From Lunularia cruciata (lineage: Eukaryota > Streptophyta > Marchantiopsida > Lunulariales > Lunulariaceae), in NCBI GenBank assembly GCA_948567375.1, contig OX419761.1:25422501-25486500 (forward strand): a stretch of 64,000 nt of DNA, given 5' to 3'. Of the stretch, positions 1 to 12,100 are shown piece after piece. Position numbers and translations under genes: made by a program. Every line of letters begins with the position of its first letter. Within the stretch, counting starts at the first letter, position 1. The notes under the pieces are model-generated. The model ran no database searches, was not told the origin of the DNA, and saw nothing but the letters and a program-made list of their open reading frames with translations.

Positions 1-900
1 GTTTAGAGATATGTATTCACTCATGAACTGCTCTAGGCTTGCTCATCTCACCACATGGGAGTTGAAGAAGGTGCTTTACAGATCTCTTGTACAGCCGGTG
101 GTTCTCTATGGTGCTCAGATTTGGGGACCATGTACTCTGAAGAAATTGTGGCAAAAGGTTGAGAGAGTTTAGAACATGTTTTGTTGTGATGAATTGGGTG
201 TGAGGACTCAAACTCCATTTGTCTTGTTGCTTGTTGAAATAAGTTTTTTGCCTCTTGAGTTCTGAATCTTTGGTCTTAGCTCTCAAATATGCCTCTAAGG
301 TAAGGTCCATGGAGCATGAGAAAATTTCCTACAAAGCTCTTTATGCAAATCTATTTATTGGTTGGTATACAGATCTCATTGCATGGGTCATAAGGTGGAA
401 CATTTTTAAGTGACATTGGAGATTGGAACCTATTGGGCAAGAGGTGATCAAGGAGCAGTTCTTATGTTGTTTATTGGCATGGACCTGATACCAAGATGAG
501 GTTCTATCATCAGATTGTAAATCCTATGTTGGTATATTGCGAGCAAGATTATCCCTTGGTGAGGATTTCTACTTCACTTATGTTATTGCTCAATATAGAA
601 TTAGCTCTCATAGAGAAGTAGAACAAGGACATTGGCAATAAATAGTGCACTCCATGTGGCTTTGTGTATTGTGTATTGCAAGCAAAGTTGAAGTTGAACA
701 CCATGTCTTTGTTAAATGCCATTGCTACCAGCAGATAAGAGTTAGACATCATATTAGTATTAGTGACTTCTTAGCTTTCCTACATATTGAGGCTTTTTAG
801 TGTTAGAAAATATATGACCAAGATTAGTCTACATTGGATCAGTTTGTTATAGATTTGTTAGATGCCCTAGGCTCTTGCCTAGGCTCACATTTCATGTGAT
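1..900 (+). pseudogene. LINE ORF2 C-terminal end and 3' UTR, degenerate
   Basis: This is the 3' portion of a LINE-type non-LTR retrotransposon. Around 80-130 one frame reads SLVQPVVLYGAQIWGP, the conserved block after the reverse transcriptase palm and thumb; the same block recurs near 52960-53010. Past about 170 the frame is broken by many stops, but the DNA can still be followed into the C-terminal cysteine/histidine region and the 3' UTR, which contains the signature gccctaggctcttgcc around 850. The window begins inside the element. It is dead sequence, one of at least eight LINE fragments in this window. Confidence 0.7.
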
Positions 901-904
901 TTGT

Positions 905-1205
905 AATGTGTTTTCAGACTTTTGACTCTTTGGGTCTACCGGGCTATATATTTCATTGTTCATTGTTCTTTGTTGAGTGCCCTTGCTACCAACAAATCAG
1001 AGTTAGATATCAAATTAGTAGTAGTGATTTCTCACCTCTCTTACAAATTGAGGCTTTAGTGTCAGGGAAATATATGACCAAGATTACATTAGATCAGTTT
1101 GTTACATATTGGTCAAATGCCCTAGGCTCACATTTCATATGATTTGTATTGTGTTTTCATTTTTTGACTATTTGGGTCTTTTGGGCTTTATATTTCATTT
1201 TTTAT
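905..1205 (+). pseudogene. Second partial LINE 3' end (ORF2 C-terminus)
   Basis: A second, better preserved copy of the LINE C-terminus follows the first head to tail. From about 970 the frame reads FVECPCYQQIRVRYQISSSD and ends at a stop at 1140-1142, followed by the family 3' UTR ending in gggctttatatttcatt. The Cys/His-containing C-terminal segment is typical of plant LINE ORF2 proteins. It is truncated at its 5' side, as expected for incomplete target-primed reverse transcription or recombination between copies. Confidence 0.65.
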
Positions 1206-1700
1206 TGCATATATGCATCACAACATCCTTGTACATTTTTAGAGAAACTTGAAGAACCTTTTTCCTATTTGGTTATTTATGTTGTTCTTTGTGTCTATGT
1301 TTGTGCTTTTTATAGATGGTATGATATGTGACTTTCCTTGCAAGTATATGTTTAATATAAGCAACCATTTAGGTTCTAGGATGTTCATAGTATAGAGCTT
1401 GGGTGTATTCTTTTTATCTTTTGCCTAGAATCATGTAGATGTAATCATGGAGATCATGTAGATCTTCTTGATCATTGGCTAGAAAGTAGATGAATCTTTG
1501 AGGATATAAAATTTCCTCATTTCCATTTATAACTCAAAATTCCAACACTTTATATGCTTTTAATTAAATAATAAGGAGGACATTTAATTTGCATAGAAAC
1601 TAAACCTAATTTTCTTATATGGATGCTAAAACAATATCTTCACTGCTTATAAACTCCCAAATGTTTGACTCTTCTCAGAGAACTCACTTCAACTCCCTTC
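1206..1700. other. No recognisable gene
   Basis: AT-rich sequence with only short frames. I see no domain, RNA gene or clear repeat. A short repeated stretch around catgtagatgtaatcatggagatcatgtagatc (about 1431-1463, here split for description) is too weak to classify. Confidence 0.4.
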
Positions 1701-2470
1701 AATGTGTGTCTGTTCACATCTATCAAGGTATGAATATGACATTCTCAAGGTCACTAAACTCAAGAATCTGAGAGGCTTGTTTCCAAGAGCATCCAATAGG
1801 AAGATACTTGGTCTCCTATGCAATATGTGGTATGATGTAGATTGTAAAATGGCAAGGATCAAAGCTATGGATAGACCTCTTGATTAGGTTGCACAAAAGG
1901 TCACTCTTATAGAAAATTGGTGAAGTGTGAGAAGAGAGAAGTTTTTAGACTTAAGGAGGCTGAGCTGAACATTGAACTATGGATCAATGCCAAGGCTATT
2001 TGGAAGAAGGTTATTATTAGATCTCCATCTCCATCATTGGACTTATGCTTGTTTGGCTTGAACAAGCTTTGTAACTTTGTCAAGGATTTGTATTTCTTCT
2101 TTGATGCTCCAAGCATGGCACCTAGCCTTGAATATGCTCTCACCATCCCTAAAGTTGATGTCAAGTTCTAGCTCAAGAAGTTGACCAATGGTAAAGTTGA
2201 AGGTCTTGATTGACTTTGTGTCAAGTAGTGTTCTTTTGTGATGAACTTGGTGAGAGGACTCAAACTCCTATGTTTTGCTGCTTGTTTTTTCCTCTTGAGG
2301 CTAAAGCTTTGTTCTTATTTATTGTAGTAACTAAGAACAAAGCTCTACTAACCAAAGTTCCATGCAGCATGACAGACTTCTCTACCAAGCTCTTTGTGTA
2401 CCTCTGTCTACTGGTTGGTATACAGATTTGATTGCATGGGCTACAAGGTGGAACATTTTTGAGCAACATT
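1701..2470 (+). pseudogene. LINE fragment with internal deletion
   Basis: From about 1745 to 2214 the DNA matches, on the opposite strand, the stretch 4320-3900 of the minus-strand LINE: the region between the endonuclease and the start of the reverse transcriptase. At about 2215 it jumps directly into the C-terminal region, DELGERTQTP followed by FFPLEAKALF, so nearly the whole reverse transcriptase catalytic region is missing. The fragment ends around 2470 where the next, oppositely oriented LINE end begins. It is non-functional. Confidence 0.6.
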
Positions 2471-2876
2471 GAAACAAGAAAAAATGAAATATAAAGCTTG
2501 GAAGACTTGAAGAGTCAAAAGGCTAAAAAAACACAAATGCAAATTATATATAATGGGAGCCTAGGTAGGAGCCTAGGGCACCTGACCAATCTATAATAAA
2601 CAGATTTGATGCATACTAATATTTGTCATATACTTTCCTAAATGAAAAAGCCTCAAGTTGTGAGAGAGTAGAGAAATCACTACTACTCATCTGATGTCTC
2701 AATTTTATTTGCTTGTAGCAAGGGAACTCAACAAAGACATGGTGCTCATCCTCAACTTTGCCCATAGAACACAATGTGCAAAGCCACAAGGAATGATCTA
2801 TCTACTGCCACTATCCTTGTTTGACTTCAAGTCTATGAGAGCTAGTTCTATACTAAGCAAGGACATGTTTAAGTGA
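2471..2876 (-). pseudogene. LINE 3' end, minus strand
   Basis: The reverse complement contains the LINE 3' UTR signature (agcctagg and agtcaaaaggct blocks at about 2510-2580) followed upstream by the C-terminal Cys/His region of ORF2 (about 2690-2876). It abuts the plus-strand fragment on its left and a second minus-strand LINE end on its right, so three LINE ends lie within 700 bp. Confidence 0.6.
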
Positions 2877-3367
2877 AAGAATGAAACATTGAAATGTAAA
2901 GCCCAAAAGACCCAAAGAGTCAAAAGGCTGAAAAGAAATACAAATCATATCAAATGTAAGCCTAGATAAGAGCCTAGGGCATCTGACTAATCTGTAACAA
3001 ATTGATCCAATGTAGACTAATCGTGGTCATATACTTTGCTAATGCTAAAGCCTCAATCTGTAGGAGAGCTAAGAAATCACTAGTACTAATATGATGTTTA
3101 ACTCTGATCTATTGGTAGCAAGGGCACTCAACAAAGACATGGTGCTCATCCTCAACTTTACTCATAGTATATAGTATGCAAAGCCATATGGAGTGCTCTA
3201 TCTACTACCAATGTCCTTGTTCTACTTCTAGTCTATGAGAGCTAGTTTTATACTAAGCAATAATATATCTAAGTGAAGTAGAAATCTTAGCCAAGAGATA
3301 ATCTTGCTTGCAAAGCACCCAAATAGGGTCTACAAATTGATAATACAACACCATCTTGGTATTGGGT

Positions 3368-5480
3368 TCATGCTATAGGTAACATAAGAATTTCTCCCTT
3401 GATCACCTCTCGTAATGCAATAGGCTCCAATCTCCAATGTTGCACAAAAATATTCCACCTTGTGGCCCATGCAATCAGATCTGTACACAAATCAATAGAT
3501 AGAGTTGCACAAAGAGCTTGGTAGGGAAGTCTCTCATGCTCCATAAACCTCACCTTAGTGGCATATGTGAGTGTTAGTACAAAGATTCAGCCTCAAGAGG
3601 CAAAAACCCTGTTTCAACAAGCAATAAAACATAGAAAGGTTGAGTCCTCACATCCAATTCATCACACAAAAACATTTTCTAAACTCTCTCAACCATACCA
3701 TACAAGTTGGTAATATTGGTTATTACCAACTAGTATGGTAGGGTAATTGGCGACAACACCCCTTTGGCCAAACTTGTGAATGGTAACTATTATCTTCAAG
3801 TACTACCTTTAAAGAACACCACACTTGATTGCTTCATTCAAGAGAGAAGTAGTACTAGAATCAAATGATTGCCACCCCATTTCAAAAGTTCATTACAAAT
3901 TCCATCAAGGTCTTCAGCCTTACCATTGGCCAACTTCTTGAGTCGGTACTTGACATCAGCTTCAAAAATGGTGCAAGGAGATCCAAAGGTAGGTGCAATG
4001 CATGGAGCATCAGGGAAGAAGTATAGATCCTTCACATAGTTACAAATCTCCTTCAGGTCCAATAATGGATATGGACATCTAATAACATTTTTTTCCAAAA
4101 GGCCTTGGGATTGCTCCTTAGTCTAGTGCTTAACTCAACCTCCTTACCTCTAAAAAATGCTCACTTCTTGCACTTTACCAACTTTCTATAAGAGATAAAA
4201 GCCAGATTTTGGGCAATCTGATCAAGAAACCTATTCATAGCTTTGATCCTTTCCATTTTACAATCATCATCATACCACCTATTGCAAGGGAGATCAAGTA
4301 TCTTCTTATGAAAAACTCTTGGAAACAAAGTAGTTGATGGAGACTGAAGAAGTTCAACCAAGTGATCACCCCGTTGTTGAAAATCAGAACTCCACTCAAT
4401 AGTGCTCAACTTTGCTTTGGTACAGATCTCTCTTGTGAAATGTGGACAAAGTTTCCTTCTAGAGGCATGCTCAATAGGTAATGTGGATCTATTGGTGCAA
4501 GGAAGAAGGATGGCAAAGGATAGAGGTGCATGATCAAATTCAGGTTGAGGATCTGAAACATCAAGTTCAGAAATGTAATGAATATCACTAGGTGAGGTCA
4601 ACATGTAATCTACGGTGTAGATCCACTAGAAGCAAAGCATGTGCTTTTGTAAGTTTGAATAAATTGAAAAAGACCATTCAAGATCTTCAAGCAACAAGTA
4701 GTACCAAAACTCAAAAAGTGTTCACTCATGATTGCTCATCAAATCTAAAGAAGAGTAGGACCAAGCACTAGAATCATCTATCAAGATAAATAGGGTCATT
4801 CTCAAGGTCACTTAACTCAGGAATCTGAGAAGCTTGGATCCTAGCATTGAAATCACCAAGAACAAGTATTGCACCTTTACTTTGAAACTCCAACACATTC
4901 TCTTCTCTTTGTCAAGGAGTGGAAAGGCTGCATGGTGTTGAGAGCGCTACTTGAGTAAATTGATGATATCAATAGAACAAAGTAACAAACAGCAAGGAAG
5001 CAAGGTGAAACAACTCCTCCATTCTTCAACCTTTGGTATTTTCCACTTGAGTCTTGGCCTATCAAAGAGACTGATTTTTCAAAGCCAAATTTGACATAAG
5101 TAGCAATACCTCCAGAGCCCATTCCTCTATGTTGCCTCTTCTTGTTCCAAATTTAACCAACAAGAGTGAAATTTTATGTCTTGAATGGTGTTCTCCTCAT
5201 GTTCCCCCATTTCCATATGATTGATCAAATCAACATCATCCCATAAAGGCTTAGCACTTGAATACTTGGTATGTGAGTCCATGAATATTCCAAAACAACA
5301 CTCTAAGGGTCTTAGATTGCTATGTAGTAGCTTATTGTCACCTTTGGGTAATCACAACTCTACCATCCTATAGAAAGGCTACAAATCATGCTTGTTGACC
5401 GTCCTTCACCTTAGCTAGTTCTCTCTTCCTTGCTTGAAATTGGAGAGGGGTGAGATCAAGGTCTAACTAGATGCGCATCC
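3368..5480 (-). pseudogene. LINE ORF2 remnants: endonuclease and reverse transcriptase
   Basis: The 147-codon open stretch 4604-4161 begins LTSPSDIHYISELDVSDPQP and continues FDHAPLSF, which resembles the end of an AP-type endonuclease domain (usually S-D-H; here F-D-H). Next, 4098-3838 contains KKLANGKAEDLDGICNELLK, the usual block at the start of LINE reverse transcriptases. The N-terminal part of the endonuclease lies around 5122-4877 in another frame. The palm YxDD motif is not present because of an internal deletion. ORF2 in LINEs nicks the target and copies RNA at the nick; this copy cannot. Confidence 0.6.
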
Positions 5481-5512
5481 TCATGAATATAGCCTTGTTT
5501 GCCATCACTAAA

Positions 5513-6023
5513 TCACTTTGAGTTTGAGATACAAAGTTCCCTAGAATACTTCTTGGTTCTTGGTTGCCTGAACCTATATGCTTGCAGAATCTCAAGACCA
5601 TGAACTCTCAAAGAATCAGAGATGAATTCACCCACTATACCCTTGGTACACTCTTTCTTCATCTCTACTAAACCTAAAATTCTCAAGTTCTTTGTCCTAG
5701 CAAGTTGGTTCTCCTTCTCAACCTCATACTCTTGCAAGTAAAAATTTGAGCCACCTTTGTAGCTTCAGCATATAACTTCACTTGACCTTTAATGTCTCAA
5801 AAATCTCTTTCAGCCCTCCATTTTGTGAAGCAATGTTGGTGGCTTGTGCTCCCAAAGAAGCAACCTTCTTGGTAGCATCCACCATCCCCTTGGTGGAGTC
5901 TAACAACAAATTGGTGCTCTTCTTGAGTTCTTGGATATCTTGAGTGACCAAATTCAAAGACTCTTTCACTGTCAGGACCTGTACTCTTATGGTTTCAAAT
6001 CTGCCATAAGAGTGTTCATGCAT
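5513..6023 (-). pseudogene. LINE ORF1-like protein remnant
   Basis: Two frames lie upstream of the endonuclease on the same strand. The first (6023-5778) is rich in heptad-like positions (NLVTQDIQELKKSTNLLLDS) and looks like a coiled coil. The second (5737-5513) has RTKNLRILGLVEMKKE followed by a segment ending ILQAYRFRQP, the pattern of the RNA-recognition-like domain of L1-type ORF1 proteins. ORF1 proteins of L1 elements bind element RNA as trimers. The two parts are separated by a stop or frameshift. The L1-type assignment is by motif only. Confidence 0.5.
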
Positions 6024-6200
6024 TAGGACATAGGAGCAAAGAAGCTATTGATCTCCTTGAGAAGTCATTTGCTTTTTTGTACATTCAAGTTATTGTTGTT
6101 TTGAGGCTTTATCAACAATGTCTTGCACCATCTTGGAAGCATCCAATCTTGAGCTTCCAAAGTGCTACTATGAGAATATATCCTCTACCTTCACTCAAGC

Positions 6201-6503
6201 TCTATCAATTAAGGGAAAGCCCTTGAAAACTTGGTTTGCAAAATCTAAGAGAATTTTACAGAATTCAAGTTCCCATGTTTTTTACTGAACTGAATGAGAC
6301 TATATAATATCTACATCCACCAATAGCTCTAAATATGCTTGTTTTCTTGAACCAAAGATCTACTCATTTGGACATGTAAATCAAAACTTATAAGCTTTTG
6401 AATTTGCACTCTTTGGTATAGGAGTTTTTGAGACCATACAGATTTTGAAATCTCACAACCTTCACCATAGAGCTTCAAATACTACAAGTAAGGTCTCATA
6501 AGA
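6201..6503. other. Unassigned spacer between LINE and element A
   Basis: No coding potential or recognised motif. It may be LINE 5' UTR or the sequence into which element A inserted; I cannot tell which. Confidence 0.35.
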
Positions 6504-7098
6504 ACTCAATGAGAGAAAGACAGTTGCAAATGAAAGGATGATGAATACTTCCTCACCCTTAGTTTGTATACTTATGAAATAGTTATAAACCAAAGTTATT
6601 AATTATTGGAGTAACTCAAGTTATTAGGCTAAATGTCAAATAAAGTCAAAATTCTAGAAGAATATCCATACTCATGGGAATATTCTCCTAAGCATGTGGT
6701 CTTATCTTGATCCAACCACTAAGTCAAGGATTCTTTCACATGGGCTTTCCTTAGACTATAGAAAAATCTAAAACAAAAAGGCTTTTGGATCCAAGAGTTT
6801 TTAACTCTTTCTTCAAAGCCAAACATCTAGGAATAATATCAAATCAATACACTAGAATCCAAAATAGTGGTGTTCACCTTTCCTACTTCCTCTAAAGTGA
6901 TGTCATGTTTATCTTAGCTATTACTAACTTTAGCTAATCATGACTAATATAGAACCATCATTTATCTTTATATAAATAATATCTCTCAAGTACTTATAAT
7001 ACCAAACTAAATATCATAATAGCACATACATGAACAAATGGGTGTTACATCTATCTTTAATATCATAATAGCACATACATGAACAAATGTGTGTTACA
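6504..7098 (-). repeat. Element A 3' LTR, truncated
   Basis: Read on the minus strand it starts TGTAACAC and matches the LTR at 39724-40397 and the inverted copy at 17482-18454. Similarity to 39724-40397 stops near 6504 (shared block containing aactcaatgagag), so roughly the last 125 bp of the LTR are missing on this side. Confidence 0.7.
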
Positions 7099-7101
7099 TC
7101 T
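7011..7101. repeat. 49-bp-period tandem duplication at the LTR start
   Basis: The stretch 7011-7052 is repeated almost exactly at 7060-7101. Both copies include the LTR start (reverse complement of gtgttaca), so element A carries two LTR edges here. Only the copy ending at 7098 adjoins the polypurine tract. Confidence 0.75.
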
Positions 7102-7112
7102 ACCCTCGGACT
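7099..7112 (-). promoter_or_regulatory. Polypurine tract of element A
   Basis: The minus strand reads AGTCCGAGGGTAGA immediately before the LTR TGTAACAC. A purine-rich run at this place is the usual plus-strand primer of LTR retrotransposons. Confidence 0.5.
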
Positions 7113-7915
7113 AAGATTTTATTTTGACTTCAAAAAGAAGGTCTCTTGACCATCTTCGATACATCTTCAACTTATCATGGTTAATCCTATCAAAGTGTCT
7201 TCCTCTCAACTCCTTGAGATCATAGGTGTAATTGCACCACACATTCTCCACTATGAAAGATCCAAAGAACTTTGGCAAAAACTTCTTTTGCACTCTCTTG
7301 AATTGAATGGAAGCAAACAACATTCCCAAATCATCTTCTTTAAAGAGCTCCACCTTCTTCTTGCCTTGTCTCTTGTTATAGCTCTCCTTATATTTGTCTT
7401 GAGATTGCTCCACTCAAACCATAGCAACGGTTCTTTCCTCCTCCAATTCTATGAGTTGATCATTTCTTGACTTCTCTACATCACCTCCTTGTGCTTTCTT
7501 CAATCTTTTATGAATGCCTTGGAAGGTAGGAAGATCAAAGTGAAAGCTAAGGTAGACTCAATACCATATACCAAATGAAATGGAGAATATCTAGTGGAAG
7601 TATTTATAGTTGTCCTATACTCCCACAAAATTGCATGAATCCTCTTGTCTAGTGATATTTAGCTCCCTCTATGTTTGCATCTTTGGCCAACATCATACAC
7701 AAAGTCTGATTGGTTCTCGTTGCAAAGCCATTTGAATTTGACTTATAGGATGCAGTTACTCTATGTGTGATAAAAAAATGTCATAGCATGGTTGTAATAA
7801 TGCTCCCTATAAACTCTCCTCTATCAAAAACCAACTCCAAAGGGCATCCAGACCTACTGATAATGCATTCATAAAGAAATCTACCAACTTCATCTTCATT
7901 CTTGTCCTTCAATGG
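7111..7915 (-). pseudogene. Element A integrase, C-terminal half
   Basis: The frame 7987-7781 continues the element across the D insertion: RPLKDKNEDEVGRFLYE and then VFDRGEFIGS, the second catalytic-Asp region (D-R-G-x-x-F) of a DDE integrase. The 100-codon frame 7413-7111 contains KFLPKFFGSFIVENVWCNYT and YDLKELRGRHFDRINHDKLK, typical of the integrase C-terminal region (G-P-F-like motif followed by the end of pol). The N-terminal part lies at 14748-14540 on the other side of D. The frame is broken by stops and frameshifts. Confidence 0.65.
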
Positions 7916-7920
7916 TCTAG

Positions 7921-8663
7921 TGTAATACTCCGAGGACAAGAGAAGAAAGAAAACACAGATTGCACACTCAAACATTCGATGCCCCAAGGGAGCACCTTCT
8001 CTTTATTATATAGACAAAGAGGATCTCCTCCAAGGAAGCTCCACCATAGGATTAGGGACATAGATAGGTGACATGTCAGCAAGCTCCACCCTTGGATTAC
8101 TGACTTGGATGGGTGACATGTCTGGTCTAGGTCCTATCTGGTTGGTCAAACGAGCTTTGACCGGAGGGAATCTTTTAGGGAATCTTCCTGTAGGAATCTC
8201 AGAATCACATGAGTAAGGTATCGTTGGAAAGCTCTTGACGAGACAAACCAGGGGGGAGGAAAGGCCAGCCTTTCCTCTGCTGGGGGGGGGGGGAATCTAC
8301 ACATTTTCGAGGCCTAATTCATCCGTTTAGGCCTCCGAAATTGCCTTCAAAGATTTCAGGCATATTTTGGTTCCTACTCTATTAGTAGAAGTCCCCTTTT
8401 GGTGATACCTCTTTTTGATCTATTTAGTCCATCATGTGTAATATCCTTCCAGATGTTACCAAACCAATTCTCACCTTTAAATCATATGTCTAGCTATTGG
8501 TTCTAAGGTTCTCAAGTCTATTTTGGTTTCTGCCCTATTAGTAGAAGTACTCTTTTGGTGATACTTCTATCTGATCTATTTTGACCATCATGTATAACAT
8601 CATTCTAGATGTTACCAAACCAAATTTCACATCTAGATCATATGGCTAACCCTTGGTATTACA
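7921..8663 (-). repeat. Element D 3' LTR
   Basis: On the minus strand it begins TGTAATACCAAGGG and ends CGGAGTATTACA. It is a direct repeat of 13793-14534. A TATATAA box lies at 8012-8006 near the R/U5 side. A run of twelve G (plus strand) near 8281-8292 is length-variable between the two LTRs. Confidence 0.93.
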
Positions 8664-8680
8664 GACCTCCCACCTTTTAA
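8664..8680 (-). promoter_or_regulatory. Polypurine tract of element D
   Basis: The minus strand reads AAAAGGTGGGAGGTC directly before the 3' LTR start TGTAATACC. This is the standard position and composition of a plus-strand primer. Confidence 0.75.
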
Positions 8681-9015
8681 GACGCAACGTCATCGTTGTG
8701 CAATTGTTGCTCAAATGCTTGCACCAACACCAGTGCATGTGCCAAATTGGCAGCGGGTTCCCAGGTTGCTTCATAGAGAGGGTAACCTTTCCATTTTACT
8801 AGATATTCCACCCGCGGATGGCAAGTACCACGCATGCGCTTTTGGAGAATCCGCTCTACTTCATATTCCTCTATGCCATCAATGACTGTCGGACAAGGTC
8901 GAATGTCCTGTGTGGAAGTACCTTGGCCTGATCGGGGAGCATATCTGCGTAATAGGGAGACATGGAACACTGGATGGATCTTCATGTGTGGTGGTAGCTC
9001 AAGGTGATAGGCCAT
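8677..9015 (-). pseudogene. Element D integrase tail with chromodomain
   Basis: The 112-codon frame begins in the integrase GPY/F-like tail (HPVFHVSLLRRYAP) and ends with a chromodomain: EYEVERIL, then VEYLVKWKGYPLYEATWEPA. The aromatic and acidic positions of a canonical chromodomain (Y/W-K-W-K-G-Y...T-W-E-P) are all visible. Chromodomains on integrases are known to steer chromovirus insertion to particular chromatin. The frame overlaps the upstream pol frame (ending 8982) with a +/-1 shift, so one frameshift separates integrase and chromodomain here. Confidence 0.9.
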
Positions 9016-12005
9016 AGCGCCAATGCAACGAAGAATCGAGAAAGGCCCAATAAACGAGGTCTGAGCTTACAAGATCCAACTAATGTGAGGTTGGTTGTCG
9101 ATAGCCACACTTGATCCCCAACATTGAACTCCATATGCCTACGGTGTGCATCAGCATACTGTTTTTGTCGATTTTGCGCAATCTGTAACCTGTGCTTGGT
9201 GCTCTCCACACCTTGTTGGATTCTAGAAACAAATATGTTGACTGCATCAACCTTGGTAGTCACTGGATGGATCTTCATCAAGCTAGAAGGTGTGAAGGGA
9301 TGCTCACCATACATGAGGAAGAACGGAGTGACCTGGGTGGAGGCATTCACTGAATTGTTGTAAGCAAATTCCACCAACGGTAGTAGGGTGTCCCACCTCT
9401 CTTGCTCTTCTAAGGTGAAGCCGTGTAACATGTCTTCAATCGTGCGATTAGCCCGCTCTATTTGGCCATCTGTTTGTGGGTGGTAAGCTGTAGACATGGC
9501 CAACTTGGTTTTGAAGAAACCAAAGAGTGTTTGCCAAAACAAACTGGTGAATTGGGTGCCTCTATCGGTGATGAGTACTCTAGACAAGCCATGGTGAGCA
9601 AAGACTGCATCTAAGTATAGTTGAGCTAGTTGTGGAGCGGTCACCTCCTTGGTGGTAGGGCGTACATGAATCATTTTGCTGAGCCGGTCCACAAAGACCA
9701 CAATGGAGTCAAACCCTGAGGTGGTCTTGGGTAATTCACAGACGAGATCCATACTCACTTGTTCCCAACGTTGGGTAGGAGTGGGAAGAGGTTGAAGGAG
9801 CCATGTAGGAGCTTGATTAGAAGCTTTGTTCTGTTGACAAAGTAGGCAGCTATGCACATACTCCATCACGTCGTTGCTCATCTTGGGCCAATAGTAATGG
9901 TGCTTGACTGCCTCCAAGGTCTTGTCCACTCTGACATGAGCTGCAATGGCCGAATCATGACATTCCGCTAGAATGGTGGTGTGTAATTCTGGGACATTTG
10001 GGATCCACAATCGGCCCTCTCGAAAGGTGAGTCATTGGGTGCTGGTGACACCTTTGGACGCTTGCGCTTCTACAATCTATGGGTCAGTTTTTGTAGCAGC
10101 TAGAATCTCTTGCCAGAATTCAGGGTTAATCTTAACCTTTGCCGCCAAGTTGTTGGCCATTGGCATGCGGGTGAATGCATCTGCAAGTTGCTTCTTACCT
10201 TCCACGTAGGTGATTGTCATGTTGAAGCGTTGATGCAACTCTGCCCACCGAATTTGGCAACGAGATAGATCCTTCTGCGTCTTGAGGTAGACTAGAGGTT
10301 TGTGGTCTGTCTCTACTACAAATGCCTTCTCGCCCAGGTAGTGCTTCCAATGCTTGGTTGCTAGAACAATGGCCAGCTCTTCTCGTTCTGTGGTGTGGTA
10401 GTTGCGCTCTGCCGGTAACAACTTTCGAGAGAAATATGCAATTGGATGCCATCCGTCATGCCACTCTTGTTGTAGGACTGCTCCTATTGCTACGCCTGAT
10501 GCATCCGTAGCCAACTTGATTGGACGTTTTGGGTCATACCACTTCAAGATTGGTGCATGTAGCAAGGCGGCCTTCAATTCTTGAAAGGCCAACTCTTGTG
10601 CAATTCCCCATGTCCACTTCTTCCCCTTGCCAAGTAGTGCCGTTAAAGGCTGTGCAACCTTGGAGAAGTCCTTGACAAATCTATGATAGAATCCCGTCAA
10701 CCCCAAGAAGCTCTTAAGTTGAGTCTGATCTTCTGGGGCACTCCATTTTTGAATGACCTCTATTTTATCTGTCAATACTTGAATGCCCTCTGCACTTACT
10801 CTATGCCCTAAGTAGTCTACTTCAGACTTGCCAAACTCACACTTTGAGATTTTGGCGTACAACTGATTTTGTCTTAGAATCTGGAGGACCTCTCGTAGAT
10901 GTTGTTTGTGTTCTGCCATCGTGCTACTATATACTAAGATATCATCCAAGAAGACGATAACAGACTTATCCAAGTATGGACGAAATATGTCATTCATTAG
11001 GCTCATGAAAGTGGTAGGCGCATTGGTGAGGCCAAAAGGCATCACAAGATACTCAAAGTGGCCATACCTGGTTCAAAAGGCAGTTTTGTACACATCCTCC
11101 TCTGCAATTTGGATTTGATTATAACCGCTCCGCAAGTCCAGTTTGGTGAAGTATCTCGCTCCATGGAGTTGATCAAACAGGTCATCCATGCGAGGTAAGG
11201 GGTATTTGTTCTTCACTGTTTGCTGATTGAGACCCCGATAGTCAATGCACATGCGCATTGTACCATCCTTCTTTTTCACAAACAAGACAGGGGCCCCATA
11301 TGGTGATATGCTAGGTTGGATGAACCCTTTTTGTAGCATCTCCTCAATTTGAGTCTTACACTCCTCCAACTCATGAGGTGATAGGCGATATGGGGCCTTA
11401 CAAGGAGGTGTCTTCCCCGAGAGTGTCTCTATTTTGTGATCTACTCGCCTTTTAGGTGGTAATCCTGAGGGTAGATCATTGGGAAAGACATCTTGAAACT
11501 CATCCACCACATCCTTCAATTTCTCAGGAATTTGTCCAGCGAGTTGTGCACTCTGGACTTCTCTTATTAGACCCAGAAAACATCTATCGGTCTTACAGAC
11601 AGTTGTCGTCCCTACGATATATAGAGGTAGTTTCTGCCTGTGTGATTTTTCTTTAACTCCAATGATTGACCATTGGTGGGTTCTCACTACTTTCTTCCTC
11701 CAATCCACCATTGGGTTGTATTGCTCCATCCATGGCATGCCTAAAATTGCATCATAACGGGCTAACTGTATCACTCGCCACTCAATTGCTTCCTGATATT
11801 CTCCTACAGAGAGGGTTACCCGTCTAGGTAATGATTCAATCCTCTCTGTTTGCCCATTTGGTAACTCTACTTCTTCACTTCCATCTCTCTCTAGATCCAT
11901 TCCCAATCTGATTGCAACAGAGCGAGACAAGAAATTCTCTGTTGCTCCCAGATCTATTAATACTCTCACTTGATTACCTTCTAGGATTCCATTCACAACA
12001 ATCAA
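8982..12005 (-). pseudogene. Element D Pol: protease, reverse transcriptase, RNase H, integrase
   Basis: From high to low coordinates: the protease has [11 protein letters not shown], where the usual D-S/T-G is D-L-G. The reverse transcriptase has [34 protein letters not shown] and the catalytic [10 protein letters not shown] (near 10940). RNase H has [16 protein letters not shown] and [10 protein letters not shown]. The integrase has an H-H-C-C zinc-binding region ending CLLCQQNK, and a DDE core with SMDLVCELP, ITDRGTQF and YHPQTDGQIERANR. Three in-frame stops are visible: one in the reverse transcriptase near 11073, two between RNase H and integrase near 10077 and 10030. Otherwise a single reading phase is long and well conserved. 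Confidence 0.9.
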
Positions 12006-12100
12006 TTGTGAGGTTGCCTTTCGGGATCTTTGCGCATTATTCTTCTTCCTTCCCTCGCTTCTCTGCTTCCTTATTGAGCCAGTAAGGTCACGAGGTACAT

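Larger units (their letters stand above)
2877..6200 (-). mobile_element. LINE (non-LTR retrotransposon), degenerate, minus strand
   Basis: The most complete LINE in the window. Read from high to low coordinates it has an ORF1-like coiled-coil/RNA-binding region (6023-5513), an endonuclease region (about 5400-4161), the start of the reverse transcriptase (4098-3838), the C-terminal region (3553-3368) and the 3' UTR ending near 2880. The catalytic palm of the reverse transcriptase is largely missing between about 3840 and 3700. Stops and frameshifts are frequent. The 5' limit is uncertain; the stretch up to about 6200 may be its 5' UTR. Confidence 0.65.

Noticed and set aside
8281-8292. Poly-G runs in the D LTRs as a G-quadruplex regulatory signal
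   Set aside because: It is a single homopolymer run in each LTR with variable length; slippage or sequencing error is a simpler account.
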